Positions 1 through 11,967 of a stretch of DNA of 64,000 nt are shown here, piece by piece. Both the position numbers and the translations under genes were made by a program. The notes below the pieces were generated by a model, which was not told the DNA's origin, searched no databases, and was given only the letters and a program-made list of their open reading frames with translations. The stretch is from NCBI GenBank assembly GCA_022376515.1, contig WTXI01000001.1:1860001-1924000 (forward strand), written 5' to 3'. The stretch comes from Lactifluus volemus (lineage: Eukaryota; Basidiomycota; Agaricomycetes; Russulales; Russulaceae). The first letter of the stretch is position 1; each line of letters begins with the position of its first letter.

Positions 1-33
1 TCGACCAGATATGAGGAAGCCAGTTACAGAATC

Positions 34-1389
34 ATGGCAGTCAAGACAGCCAACCTTGGTGGTGCAGCTTCCCATATCGTCGTCGCGAAAGTTGGGGTAT
101 GCCACTTGTACAATCTTTTCAAAGTCATCTCATTTACATCGTTCGTAGCATGGGCTTATGAGGATGACCTGGTGCCCAACACCTGTCTCGGATGAGCAAG
201 CCTTTGCATCAATCAAGGGAGGTATCGATGCTCTCCCTCCAGGTGTAAAGATGTTCCTCAATAGCGGTGGGTTCCACATGTCGATCCCCTTCGTTGCACT
301 TAATGTATTTTCAGCCGAGTTCTACGGGCAAGGATTGACCACCGCGAATCTCGATCTACTCGCCCGTTTCTTCACAAAATACCCGGAGTACGCTGAGCGT
401 ACTTTCCTCTCTGTCAAGGGCGGCGGTAAACCCGGCAAGCTCGTCTCTGACGGGAGCAGAGCAAACTCGCGCCGTAGCGTCGATGCTATCCTCAAAGCCC
501 TCCGTGGAACGAAGAGGCTAGATTTGTTCCAGCCGGCGAGACCTGACCCGAACTACACTATGGAGCAGTACGCCAAAACGCTGAATGAGATGGTCAAGGA
601 AGGAAAATTCGACTACATTGGCCTGTCTGGAGTTGATGCAGAGGCTGTACGCAGCGCCCACAAGGTGAGCAGCTTTCGGACGAATCCATATGTGCGCATG
701 AATGCGTATACTGCCATATAGTTTATGCCCGTCGCTGCGGTCGAGATTCAAGTAAGCCTGCAAGCGTACGAGTGGCGTATTAGAGATAGTAAGAATCACC
801 TATGTCTCCTTCCTCTCGCAACAGGTTTTCATTATTATGGTCTAGCAATTGCTGCTTGTAAAGAACTTGGCATTGCTGTCATCGCATATTCGTACGCTGC
901 TCTTATTTCCTTATTCTTCTCTACTTACACACACAATAGACCGCTTGGTCGTGGACAACTTGCCCCTCTTCCCAAGGCCCATCAGTCAGGCGATCCCAGA
1001 CAGCCGTTCGCTCGTTCCAAGGAGGTGTGTGCTGGTGCACATCCATTCTCTAGCCTCTTTTCTGACACGACCGTTCTTCAAAGCACATCGGCGGTAATCT
1101 CATAGACTATCTGGAGATCATCGCGAATCGTAAGGGGATCACGGTCGCACAACTCAGCATCGCCTGGGTGGGCGCACTTGGCGATCTCGTCATCCCGATT
1201 CCTGGCTCCTCGTGAGTTTTGCTGTTGTCCCCCATTTTTCTTATTCAACGACCCTGTCGTCGTGCACGTTCACTCAGACACGTCAAACGAACCTTGGAAA
1301 ACCTGAAAGCTGGCGATGTTGAGCTGTCGGCCGAAGACCTAGCCGAGATCGCGCAGTTCTTGGACAACTATACAGCGGACGGTTGGTAA
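34..1389 (+). CDS. Aldo/keto reductase, pyridoxal reductase-like (AKR8 type)
   Basis: NADPH-dependent reductase, probably reducing pyridoxal to pyridoxine in the cytosol. A short first exon ends in K-V-G and splices (intron 97-148) to H-G-L-M-R-M-T-W, the N-terminal signature of yeast Plr1-type reductases. Later exons give V-A-A-V-E-I-Q, A-C-K-E-L-G-I-A-V-I-A-Y-S, P-L-G-R-G and then the C-terminal block with A-Q-L-S-I-A-W-V and I-P-I-P-G-S-S that forms the cofactor pocket. The stop at 1387-1389 follows D-G-W. At least seven exons with introns of about 50 nt are needed. The ATG at 34 is the only start that joins correctly. The family is clear; the substrate is inferred from similarity to Plr1. 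Confidence 0.85.
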
Positions 1390-1553
1390 TATATGGGTGG
1401 TGTTACCGATCGGAAGTGCCTTTCGGGTTGAGCTCAAGAATGGGAACGCTGTACTGTAGTGTAGAAAACATTTATATATCTTGATAGACGCCCATGACTG
1501 AATGAAGCGCGTTCCTCCAGTTTTGAATCCGACGCGTGACACATACATCCACA

Positions 1554-2006
1554 ATGTCCCGCTCACGCCTCTCAGTAGCAGATGTCCTTCATCGAGGTGT
1601 AGTCCTTTCCTTGGTCGGTGTGTGCATCTGGGGTATCGGTACCGGCATTCTCGTACACCGCGACACCTTACGGATGGGAAGAGGTTCGCGCAATCAACGT
1701 TCCTAAAAGTGACATTTCTAACAAACTTTTTTTTTACTTTGTAGAGGCATGAATTTGTTTTGAAAATAATAAAAAGTCCGGATGACCCGGCTGACTCGGG
1801 AGTTTCAACAGATCATTGCACAGCGTGAGGCTGCAGGCTTGCCCATCGACGTCGTCCCGGAAAAGGTGAGAATTGATATCTATTGTGTGGCTTGGATTCT
1901 AACGAATGCCCTATTTCATCAACAGAAGGTCCAGGAGGCAAACGAACAACGCTGGGCGGAGGCTGCTCAGGCAGTATTACGAGGGCGAGGTCCCAAGGCA
2001 GGTTGA
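1554..2006 (+). CDS. COX14-like mitochondrial inner-membrane assembly protein
   Basis: Small protein of about 99 residues from three exons (1554-1683, 1777-1865, 1926-2006). Exon 1 encodes V-A-D-V-L-H-R followed by one hydrophobic membrane segment at residues 16-36, the layout of fungal Cox14, which promotes early assembly of cytochrome c oxidase around Cox1. Exons 2 and 3 add a charged, probably helical tail rich in Q, E and A. The first intron is inferred because joining position 1683 to 1777 keeps the frame; reading through instead would give a 50-residue protein ending at 1706. The assignment rests on the D-x-L-H-R plus single-TM pattern. The gene converges on YTM1, with stops 132 bp apart. 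Confidence 0.55.
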
Positions 2007-2138
2007 CGTGCGTTGTCCCCTCTCCCCGTTGCTGTCGAAATCACTGACTTTGCATCCATATTAGCCCCCCCGATCCAAAATAAACCCCTGATAGATCTAC
2101 CACTTCATTATTCTCCGCTAAGCTATGTAGTATACTTT

Positions 2139-3646
2139 TTATGCCACTGATGGGGTCTCTTTTTGTAACACACCCTCTGAGCCTACACCCGCACGCCATA
2201 CCTCTACTCCGCCCTCTCCCCCGATGGCCATGACTTCGCCTGCCCAGTCCAACGCCAATACTTTTTTCCCGTCCCACACGCGAGCAATGGCCACTTCACG
2301 CGTCGCACTCCGCACGTCCCAGACTCTCACCACTCCGTCATAAGCACCACTCGCAAACTGCGTCCCCGAGCCCTGCGCAAAGACAAGCGCGGCCGGTGTG
2401 GCGGGATGAGAAAATTTGATAGCTGCAGCGACGCTTGTGCCCGCGCGTACATCGAAGAGCGTCACGCTTCGATCGGCTGAAGCTGCGAGGGCGGTCTCCG
2501 GTGTCTCCGGGAGCGCGAGGGCAAGAAACGGCTTTTCTGAAATCGTCTATTGGAGGGTATTAGCCCTTCCGTTCATCACCCGCGAGCAGAGAGGAGCGGT
2601 GTTTGTGTGTGCCTACAATTGTGTGCGCGCAGAGACCGCGCTCGATGTCCCACGTGCGGAGAGTGGAATCGAATCCACAACTGACTGCACCACCTCCAGG
2701 AGAGAACCTGACGGCCGATACGCGCGCCGTATGCGAGCGTAACACCGCCTTAGGCGCCTTTGTTTTGACCGAACCGCCTTCTTGCACCTTTCGTCGCTTC
2801 TTACGCTCGGGCGCAGCGACCGTCTCGAGGGGAACTTCATCCGTTTCTGGGATGCTCGTTGACCAAAGTCCGATGAGACCGTCCCAGCCTGCTGTCAGGA
2901 TAGTTTCTCCGTCCCGACTGGACGCTACATCCGCGAGGGGTGAATCGTGCAAGTGCAATGCTGCGAGCGGCGTGGAGGTGGTCTCTGTCCCATCGAGTGA
3001 GATGCGTGAAATCTGCGCCGTGCGATCGTGTGAAGCGGTCACGATGAGCACGTCTTGGTCAGAAAGAGCTGGTTCTGATGACACGACGGTGAAGGATGTC
3101 ACAGGGGCGGTATGTAAGGACGTAGTGTGAAGGAGAGTCTGAGCGCGATCGAATACACGCAATGCGCCGTCATATGAACCTGTGAGAAAGTGACTGCCTT
3201 ATCATCATCAGGACTTGCATGCGTCGACACAAAACCAAAGGGATGCTAACCCTGGTACGAAACAAGATATAGACGAGACCCATTCTTCGTGAGGAAGCGC
3301 GGCCAATCTAGTCGGGGGCAAAACGCTCTCTATGTACTCGACCTCGAGCGTTTCTTCCTGTTTTTTTTTTTTCCCGTGAGATCACTCGTAGGAAGTTTCA
3401 CAGAACCATACTTACCTCGCCATTGGCCACTTCTGACAAGCTCCCTTTGAGTAATACTCCGCGTATGAGAAAATCAAAGGGCACCACGCGAGGGAGGGCG
3501 AGTGAGGTATTAATGAGTTGCGAGAGTTGGAAGCGCCGCCATGACGCAGGGATCATGAACTTTTGTGGCGGAAGTTGGTATGGAGTTTTTGTGCTGAACA
3601 CTACAGGAATTGAGGGCGGCGTCGCGGTGGATGATGACTCGGCCAT
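2139..3646 (-). CDS. YTM1: Ribosome biogenesis protein YTM1 (WDR12)
   Basis: WD40 protein of the nucleolar Nop7/Erb1/Ytm1 (PeBoW) complex needed to mature the 60S subunit. The first exon starts at 3646 and encodes the N-terminal NLE/ubiquitin-like domain (V-V-F-S-T-K through P-F-D-F-L-I-R-G), which the Rea1 AAA ATPase contacts in yeast. The next exon gives E-T-L-E-V-E-Y-I-E-S and P-H-E-E-W-V-S-S. WD repeats follow with S-H-F-L-T-G-S-Y-D-G, A-S-H-D-R-T, T-A-G-W-D-G and S-G-A-Y-D-G motifs. A basic K-K-R-R-K stretch between repeats is typical of Ytm1. Four or more exons; the last ends V-A-stop at 2139. Start lies 100 bp from the co-directional F-box gene stop. Confidence 0.92.
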
Positions 3647-3746
3647 GTCGTCTGGATCACGGTCGACGGTCGACTTTGTGTGGAAATCAGCACCAAACTG
3701 ATTCTCGGTCCGGCTTTCCGGTTTTAGCACGACAAAGGCGATGGAC

Positions 3747-5615
3747 TCAGCAAAGCAAAACATCGATAGCAACTAGTAGATGTGTACACAGAGTAATGCA
3801 AGACAGCAACAACATAAGCAAAACATCAAGACTAAATGAGATCGTCCAACATGCATCGGCTTCGTTAGAATCGTTACTTTTTGGGTAAATGTCAAGTTCT
3901 TCACGGCCTTCCCCCAATTGCTTCCAAAGATCACTTTCAAAAGGAGTCATGGTCATGGGTTGCGTTACGCGAAGCAAATCTGGTCCGATTCTCTGGAGCG
4001 CCATCCTCCCATTGGGCTTCAGGCGTTCCTCCCACTCCTTGTAGACGTACAACTTCCTTAGTGGCACTCCGTCTTTGGCTCGGCCGTAGGCGAAGTTGAT
4101 CACCGACTCGTGATCGATTTGCTGGACTTCGATCGCTTCGAGTTGCGGGCAGAGGATAATGGGGCCATTACCTATAATGGCCTGACTCTCTTCGAGAGTC
4201 GCGATGAGAGGCATATCGTCTCTGAGACGTAACCGACTGTCGATGAAGAAGTTGGCGTACACGTTCGGCTTTATCAACGCCATTCGCATGAATTTGACCT
4301 TTGGGATGGAAAGGAGCCACTCCGCCACGGCCTTTGCGCCCTGTTGAGACTTTGGGACATCCAAACCGTAAAGTGTCGCCATGAGAAGCTCGGGAAATTT
4401 TCCCGTCAGCGCTCTGATGAGTTGTGTATGGTCGGCGCTGAGGAGGTTGAGGACGGTCACCTCGTGGACGTTCGGGGCATGTATAGCGTTGACGCAGAAA
4501 ACCGCGTATTCGACGGAGAAATCACCAAGGACAAAGCTTTCAAGTTGGGGGAGGACGACAGGAGTGTGCGAACTCTCAGCAGGTTCCGGTGGTCGGATGG
4601 GACCTGCGCCGTCCAAACAAAGCTTCTTGAGATTGGGGCTACTTTTCAGCATTTCGCGAAATCGTTCGAAGCTGGGTCCTAACTCCGGTGGCATGCGACG
4701 TAAATCCAGGACGGTGAGATTGGAAAGATGGCATCTGTCCCAGTCAAGGTGAATGCCGTTCAAGCAAATTGAATTGACTCGACGTGTACGACCGTCACAC
4801 AGTGTCAGTGCATGCTGGTAATCGGAGAGTGGGTAGCCAGGACCGTTCCAGCGGTATGGACGACCGGTGCGATGAATCTCTATGCGTTCTATTTGCTCGA
4901 GCGACCGTGAAGACTTGTGAAGTCTGTCGAGGAGTACAAGGATTGGCGGCCACATTTCAATGACGGCGATGAACAGGCGAATTTGGCTGAACTTTGGGGC
5001 AAGGGTATCCAAAAGTTGCTGCATGTTATCAGCGGTCATAGGCTGGTTTGGCGTCACTCGCGACGGGATGTTATCGTCGATACGTAGATCAAGAGCGGAG
5101 GTGCCAGCTCTTTGGAGGAAAAGTCTGGATCGTGCATGGCCAATCTTGAAGTCGGTGAACAAGATGGTGTTCCACAACGTTTGGTCATGAACAACTATGT
5201 GGCGCCAGCGCCTGCAGACCCAGGTCAAACGGAACCGCAATAAGATGCCTTCGGGTGAACCAAGGGTGGACCATACAGCAAATCGGAAAATGTTGATGAC
5301 GATCTCTACCGGGAGATTATTGAAGGGGAATGATCGCCAGAGAAGAACCTTGCGATTGCACCACGCCTCTGCTAACGCCCTCAGATTGGCCGGTTGGCTG
5401 AGCAGTTGAGAGGAACTCAGAAGTTGGAAAATGAGGGCCTTGAGCTGCGTGGAGAACATTCTGTTGTTGGCCGATATCTCCGCCGGCTCATGGATCGTGG
5501 GTTCTGGCTGGCGACGCAAGAGCTCAAGTATAAAGTGATGCTCGAAACTCTCCCAGGTTAAATTCGTTCCGGGAATAATGGTTAGAGGAGGTAAGGGGAT
5601 GAGTTGAGAACCCAT
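3747..5615 (-). CDS. F-box protein, about 622 residues, single exon
   Basis: Presumed substrate receptor of an SCF ubiquitin ligase. An F-box lies at about residues 98-150 (L-P-V-E-I-V-I-N-I-F then V-C-R-R-W-R and L-W-N-T-I). The rest has leucine-rich stretches (L-T-V-L-D-L-R-R-M, L-K-K-L-C-L-D-G-A) like the degenerate LRR tails of the many F-box paralogues found in Agaricomycetes. The reading frame is open without introns. The final ~30 residues are strongly hydrophobic and may be a membrane segment or a read-through of a missed 3' intron. Target protein unknown. Confidence 0.8.
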   Translation of the reverse strand: MGSQLIPLPPLTIIPGTNLTWESFEHHFILELLRRQPEPTIHEPAEISANNRMFSTQLKALIFQLLSSSQLLSQPANLRALAEAWCNRKVLLWRSFPFNNLPVEIVINIFRFAVWSTLGSPEGILLRFRLTWVCRRWRHIVVHDQTLWNTILFTDFKIGHARSRLFLQRAGTSALDLRIDDNIPSRVTPNQPMTADNMQQLLDTLAPKFSQIRLFIAVIEMWPPILVLLDRLHKSSRSLEQIERIEIHRTGRPYRWNGPGYPLSDYQHALTLCDGRTRRVNSICLNGIHLDWDRCHLSNLTVLDLRRMPPELGPSFERFREMLKSSPNLKKLCLDGAGPIRPPEPAESSHTPVVLPQLESFVLGDFSVEYAVFCVNAIHAPNVHEVTVLNLLSADHTQLIRALTGKFPELLMATLYGLDVPKSQQGAKAVAEWLLSIPKVKFMRMALIKPNVYANFFIDSRLRLRDDMPLIATLEESQAIIGNGPIILCPQLEAIEVQQIDHESVINFAYGRAKDGVPLRKLYVYKEWEERLKPNGRMALQRIGPDLLRVTQPMTMTPFESDLWKQLGEGREELDIYPKSNDSNEADACWTISFSLDVLLMLLLSCITLCTHLLVAIDVLLC

Positions 5616-7481
5616 CTGGAAAAGGGTTAGAAAGGGGAAAGATCATAAGAAGGAAGTTCATTGCACCATGATCTGAAAGGGAGGTATTATTTCCTGAGAT
5701 GAGAGGTATTTGGAGAGGGGAATGTCATGCGGGTCCCTAGGAAAGGCTGGCTAAATTTATGGAGTCGGAGAAAAAATAAAGGCGATATCAAGGAAGAGAA
5801 AGGGGGACAAGTTGGTGAGAGAGAACATGGTCAACGGAGGTCCACAACAATTTAGCGAGAGACGTACTGCTTAAGCACTTGTTTGTCCATGTGGGTGCAC
5901 AATTTTTCGCGCCCAATTTCGGACGCAGCGCTTTGTTCTATACAACAATACTCACTGATCAAGACACTTGCCAATTGTTTTCTTCTTTGTTTTTTTTAAA
6001 AGCCTGGCTGGTTCCAAGGTGTTTTCTTGGCGCTGTTTCCAGGGAAGAGAAGGAACTGCTCAGGGAGGTCATTGACTTACTGCGGATAGTGGACAGGACT
6101 ATGCGGTGCCACAACCTACGATGTACTGCCATCGCGAGTACGCTCTGTGGTAGGGCAAAGGGTAGTGGGAGCATCGCACCGGCGCCAGGCCATGACACTT
6201 GCTTAGACTTATTCTTATTGGCAGTAACAACCAGGACGTTCCTTTCAACGGAATAAATCAATCCCTCCACACAGGATCCGTTATACCTTCCCTCTGTGGA
6301 GATGCGCCATCCCGTCCAAAGACAAAGTAAAGGGAATTGAATGGCCACCAGTGGCAAGACATTCTTCATCCCAGCCGCGGAAATACTGTAGCAACCATTG
6401 TGGCGGTTGGATTTTGAAACGTCTTTGAACCCTGTCAGTGGCGACAATGTTACCCTACAATAAGCATCGGACAAACCTTTTGAGATTATCAATCTTTGCT
6501 TTTGGTCCTGAAAATTGAGCTTACCTTTACCTTGGTGGCTCGTGGGATTTTTTGAAAAGCATTTGCTTCCGTTTGTTGGATCGAGTGGCGCGACGATCCC
6601 GATGAGATGCAAACTGCCCAACCGGCGGCATGTTACCGGCAGCAGGACGTGCCACCAACTATTCACTTGTGTAAACGGTCAACTCGGGCGACACCATCAG
6701 CGCCTTGGTCAGAACGGCCGGGGCCAATGTGTAATGTGATCGGTCGTTCGTAATAGGTATCTGCCCTTTTCTCAACAACGCTTGACAATTGCTCGACATT
6801 ACCGAGCGGTCACTGATGATTCGAGATTCCCAGTTGGAGCGTTGGTCTTGAGAAAGTGGTGCGCTGAGTCCTTGATAAGTTGCTTGAAGTCTTCACGACA
6901 AGATGCCTAATACGCCGCCGTCCGCGGTTCTGAGTCGGTGGACAGCATCCGCGACATGGCAGAAAGCGACTAGTAAGGAGCAATGACAGTGCCTAGAGTG
7001 TATTCTCTCCACTCTGGTCTCTGCGGTATCATCTCGTTTACTAGCGATTGGGTTAACTAGACACTCATTGTATTTTGCAAGTCCGACCCAGCTTCATGGT
7101 TCGCGTCGCACATCGCTTACATTCAATTTTATACAATCTTGCCACATCCTTCGTGGAGTGGCGTCTTCTGATCCACGCCTCATCTAGAGACTACTGAACA
7201 AACTATTTGAATTGAGACTCTATTCCGCTGCATCCACTAGATCACCACCACACACATCACCGTCAACAAGAAACAGCGCCGACACACCCCTAACATACCA
7301 ACAGTATACGAGTACAACAAGTATGAAAAGAGCTACAAGATAGAGTATCACAAAAATTAGAGCATAAGTGGTAGCCAACTAGTTCTCTGAGTAGATCGCA
7401 TAGCATCATAACAATCAAAGATCACCAGCGTAGATCGCAAAAGGTTTACCTTCAAGAACGTGGGCATCAATACAGTCTTCA
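5616..7481. other. Intergenic region, no supported gene
   Basis: About 1.9 kb between the F-box gene and the PB1 gene. It contains a 235-codon open frame on the minus strand (5959-6666) with no family signature and unconvincing composition, so I do not call it. The stretch from about 6750 to 7480 has only very short frames. I see no terminal repeats or RNA gene here. Confidence 0.4.
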
Positions 7482-9764
7482 TCACTTCGACTGAGACGTG
7501 GATTGCATGCCCGAGCCAGAAGCCTCCAGGAGATTCTCCAGGACTTCGCTCATTACATCGTCCTCAATTTCCTTCGTAACTTTGATACCATCATGGGGGA
7601 GATGTGACTCGACAACGATGCGCATCGAAGGGTACATTTCCTCATGGAAACCCATCTAAAGGTGAGTGTTAGCCGCACCTCTAAAAATATAGTCCGGATG
7701 GGGAATAAATCGAGACCTACCCCTTCAAGCCTCTCTACGACGGTATCAACACGTCGTGCTTGATCTTCGCGCTGCTTGGTTGGGCTGCGTGGATAGTTGA
7801 CCATCTCGAGCTGCGGGAAACGGCCCCGAGCGTTACTGACTATTTGCCTGACACCTGTCAGTGGCACAGCTGTGGCCGGGGTAAGGCCCGGACGGCGCGA
7901 AGTCTCGACGTCTGATGGACTTGTTGAATCGGACGTATGACCATCTCCGGGCTGAGCTCCGGGAGATATTGGGCTTTCCCCATCTATCAGTGGTAAATCC
8001 CTAGGAGCGCGTAGTAATACTCACCTGTGCCCACGCCTTCCTTAGCTAGCTGTCTTTCCCGACGCCTAGCTTCTTGTTCCCGGCGGTACCTTTCCTTCTC
8101 TGCCTTATAATGGGCCTTCGCCGCCTCGAGGGAGGCCCTCAACTCGGAGGCACTTGGTCGTGCTCCCCTATTTGTAGAGGCGGTATAATATGACACCTCG
8201 GGCGGGTGACCACTTGGGCCCGGGGCTTGAGAGCCAGGCAATGACCCTGAGAAGGGTTTGAATTGGTTCCAAAAGGGTGTGGTACCCACCGGGGGAGGTG
8301 GTGGTGGCATCATGGTCGTGGGTGGTGCCACACTTACAGGCGGTATCATGCCCGTAGGTTGGGGAACTCCAGGCTGGAGAGGGGCCGGGACCACGGGGGG
8401 TACGTAAGGAGGTATCATCGTAGGAGGTGGAGGTGGGCGGGGCGATGGATTCCATTGATATACAGCCGACGGAGGAGTAGGGTAGAATGGGAACGTGCCG
8501 GGAGGGCCAGGTGGGGGCATCTGGTGATGCGTTGGCATTTGCGTGGCACCAGAAGGGTCAGTGTTAGACGCTTGAGGAGCATCTGGGCCTGGTTTGTAGG
8601 AGACAAGGGTAAAGGCTCTGTGCCGTTCGTACCGAAGACACGAAGTATATTTCCGACAGACTCGGTTACTCGTCTTGCAGCTTCTTGCTGAGCTCGCTGT
8701 CTCACGTCGCGCGCTATTTCTTGGGCCCCTGTTGCAACTGCCGCATGTGTTTGACGCGCGACCCGTTGTATGTCCTGGGCGACTCGAGTCATGGAGTCGC
8801 GCTGCGCATTCCAGTACGACCCATTACCCACATTCCGAAACAGGAGACGCAAATGTTGCCCAACTTCAGGATGTTCTTGGAACATCGAATTGACTGAGTC
8901 CAGGAGAGAGGCAAGATCATTGGTGAGGGAAACATTGGGGTCAATGGAACCCGACACTGGAGTTGGCGGGTCAGGGAATGAGCCTGGCATGTCCTTCTCC
9001 TCGCGATTCTCACTAGGTGAGATAGGAGGGGCAGCCGGAGTAGGTGTTACAGACTCGCGGGCAGGTGTGGAAGCAGCAGGGGGCGAACCAAATGTTCCAG
9101 AACCCATTGGACGTAAGCCATGTACTTGGACATGAATTGGTGGCTTTGTGGGCGTCTCATCCGCTATCACCGACGCGGAAGACGAGAGATCGTCTTGAAC
9201 GAATGCATGCAAGTCGCGAGCTTTGCCCTTACTCTTCTCTTCAGCTAGAGAGCTCCCCGTATTGGAAGCGAAATCGTTCTCTCTCTCGACGTCGTCGTCC
9301 AATACCTCAACAAAGGCATGAGGAGAGTCTAGGTCATGGTCCAGAGAAGAAGGAATAAAAAGATTGCCGAGTGGAAGGCCTTCCCAATCATGATCTACTT
9401 CAAATACGAGGGGAGTCGGTCTACCGAAGGTATTCCGGCTGGAAGATTGGGGGGGAATGGTGAGGTTTGGCAAATTGGCGGCACTGCGAAGAGAGCCGAG
9501 CTCAACGACGCGGAATTTGAGGAGTTGATTCCCTTGGACGGCATTGTCAGGGCTGGAGTCGTAGAAATCACGCCACTCCTCGTCTGAACTCAGGGTGATT
9601 TCATCACCATCCGAGTCGAAGTAAGAAACGCCCAGTCGGCCTAGGGGAATATTGCAGAGAGCCTGAATTCGTGTTGCAAGCTCATTCCAAGATGGACGTG
9701 TAGGGAATGATATACGACGGGTTAGACCGTCAGACATAGATAGCTTGAAGTGAACTGGAACCAT
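7482..9764 (-). CDS. PB1-domain protein with proline-rich and coiled regions
   Basis: Multi-exon protein starting at 9764. The first ~75 residues form a PB1-like domain (F-K-L-S at the start, then Y-F-D-S-D-G-D-E-I-T-L-S-S-D-E-E-W, the acidic OPCA motif), a fold used for pairing with other PB1 proteins in signalling or autophagy receptors. Long disordered Ser/Pro-rich sequence follows, then a proline-rich exon with runs of P and P-P-P-P near 8400-8540, then a charged probable coiled coil (E-K-E-R-Y-R-R-E-Q-E-A-R-R-R) near 8050-8130. The last exon ends S-Q-S-K-stop at 7482. No ZZ or UBA domain was seen, so a function as an Nbr1-like receptor cannot be claimed. Confidence 0.75.
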
Positions 9765-9909
9765 GGAGGGGAGATATTGGGAGTTGTCTTAGCAAGAGCA
9801 CAAATAGATCTATTTGGGACCCTGCTAATATCAAAAATGACAATTCAAACTCCGCATACTGCGCACTCGGGTTTACACGTGAATCGTAGCACTGCAATAC
9901 AGTACAAAG

Positions 9910-11466
9910 CTAGGCAAAGATGGCCAATCGCGGGTCAATGTCCGCCGGGTCATTCAGCTGCGCACCCACACAGCTATCAATTATCGCTGTACACGTAGCA
10001 GAACGAAGCCACACACCCTCAAATTGATGTTCAGAGTGCTGATAGCATCAATCTCACCCTCTGTCAAATCAAATGAAGTACAATCAAGGTTGGAGAACAG
10101 CCTCTGCACGTCGTTTGTCTTGGGGATGACTGCAATGCCTCTCTGCGTCGCCCAGCGCAGGAGTACCTGGGCCGGATCTGCCACCTATCTTCAGTTCCTA
10201 TCATGCGCTACATGAACAAAGACAAACTCCTTTCATGCGCTCTAGCAGCTTTGACGACAGGATCCTGTTCAAACAAAGCCTTCACAGCGCCTTCTTTGAA
10301 GCCCAGCTCCAGGTAGCTCTGAGGACCAAATGATGAGTATGCGGTTACAGCGATACCAAGTGTCTTTGCGAGCTTCAACAAAGCTTCCTGGGTCAAGTAC
10401 GGGTGAAGTTCAACTTGCAGGACTTGAGGCTCAATGCGGGCATAGCTGAGAATATCGACGAGTAAAGCCCCGGCGACATTGCTTGGCACGATCGTGTCAG
10501 AAAACGTTACAAAGGTGAGTGAGTCTAAACCAACCTGACACCGATATTCCTTACGAGCCCCTCGTCGACCAATTCTTCCATGGCCCCCCATGTCTCCTGG
10601 AATGGCGTATTTTCTGATGTCACCGTCAGTGAGAAAGCAGAAAAGGTAAAATATATAGTGCTCACGAAGGTTCACCGACTTCCTGTCATCCCCCCACCAT
10701 TCAGGGGGGTAGCGATGGGCGGGATCAACGTAGGCCAAAGCAACGGGGAAGTGCACTAGGAATAAATCGAAATAGTCGAGACCCCAAAGTTCGAGCTGCA
10801 TCTTAGCTGCTGCTTTTACCTGACAAATGTACCTTAGGATAGGAACTATACATCAGATGAAGGGATATCTTGCATGATCGCGTGCGTGGAAAGTGTTCCA
10901 AAGCTAGGTATGTCAGTGCATTGAAGCCTTTCATCAAGACGACCAATTTCTAACCTTGACGTAATGACTTCCAATCACATGGTGGTCAGAAAGAAACGTC
11001 ATAAGAAAATAGAGTACTCACAAAGCTCTTCACGCTTGACGATGCCGTCCCTTATAGCACGCTTAACTCCTTCTCCGGCCTCTCTCTCATTGCCATAATC
11101 ACCCGCGCCATCCAAGAGGCGGTATCCGACTTTAATGGCATCGTACACTCTCTGAAGGGATGATAAAGCCGGTCGAGTGAATGTATGATGTCAGGAAAGG
11201 GGTCCACCTACAACTGGACAGTCGTTCTTCGGGATCTATGGGTAATTGAGTTAACAAACTACCATGTGAGGGTGGAGTACGAACTTTCCAGAGGCCGAGG
11301 CTGTCATTCACAAAACAGGTGGGTAAGTTCCAAATCAAGCAAGTCTGTCAAATATACACCACCCTACGAGAGGCATCTGTGAACAAAGGCTGTCTGCGAG
11401 GCGGTATAAACCAAGACGCGTATTCCATACCTTGTTGCCAGTCCTTTTCAAAACTACGCTCGCCAT
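9910..11466 (-). CDS. Aldo/keto reductase, xylose reductase-like
   Basis: NAD(P)H-dependent aldose reductase family (AKR2-like), expected to reduce D-xylose or related sugars to polyols. Exons read [14 protein letters not shown] (catalytic Asp and Tyr), I-T-S-K-L-W-N-T-F-H (catalytic Lys), L-V-H-F-P-V-A (catalytic His), [17 protein letters not shown] and [10 protein letters not shown]. The final exon gives N-D-P-A-D-I-D-P and stops at 9910-9912. Splicing is intricate: a 13-nt exon at 10955-10967, and an intron at 10820-10873 with a GC donor. The start at 11466 is the best ATG, but the join of exon 1 to exon 2 is unresolved. Confidence 0.85.
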
Positions 11467-11967
11467 GACAGGTTTTGTTCAAAGGTGGCAGAAAGGTAGG
11501 GAAAAGAGATGGGAGCACGATAAAGTCCGGGGCATTTATAAAGACCCGAAATTAGGCGGTCAGGTGAGACCGCTCGACATGAATTGGAAAGCACTTTGGG
11601 CATGCGGACAATTGACCAAGCTTTGCGCCCTGCAGATGTTAGAGTGCTGCCGGACAGGTGCATGTAATATCTGATCATTGACGTCATTACGGTATCTGTC
11701 GAATATGGCCCAGAGCAGCCCGTAAGAGTAGCCATTCAATACGGAGTCTCCCTGAAAACCTGAGACGCGTACCAACACGGACGTCCCGTGATCTGATCCG
11801 AACCCGACTGTACCTTCAACGTGGACGAGCTCGGGGGCTGTGAGTCGATAAATTCAGTGTTTCTGAAAGTCTTTTTTCTCATGTAATTTATCCTGGCAGT
11901 TATACGCAATTACGTGGATGACACACTGTGAGCACAACCAAGTTCCACAGTTCTATTCCACCGGCCA
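11467..11967. promoter_or_regulatory. Divergent intergenic region
   Basis: About 500 bp between the starts of the xylose-reductase-like and ketopantoate-reductase-like genes, which point away from each other, so it should hold both promoters. No specific binding site was recognised and the short open frames inside have no family signature. Confidence 0.35.

Noticed and set aside
5959..6666. 235-codon open frame on the minus strand
   Set aside because: No domain, transit peptide or conserved-looking block, and the text has the mixed composition of chance frames; nothing nearby supports it.
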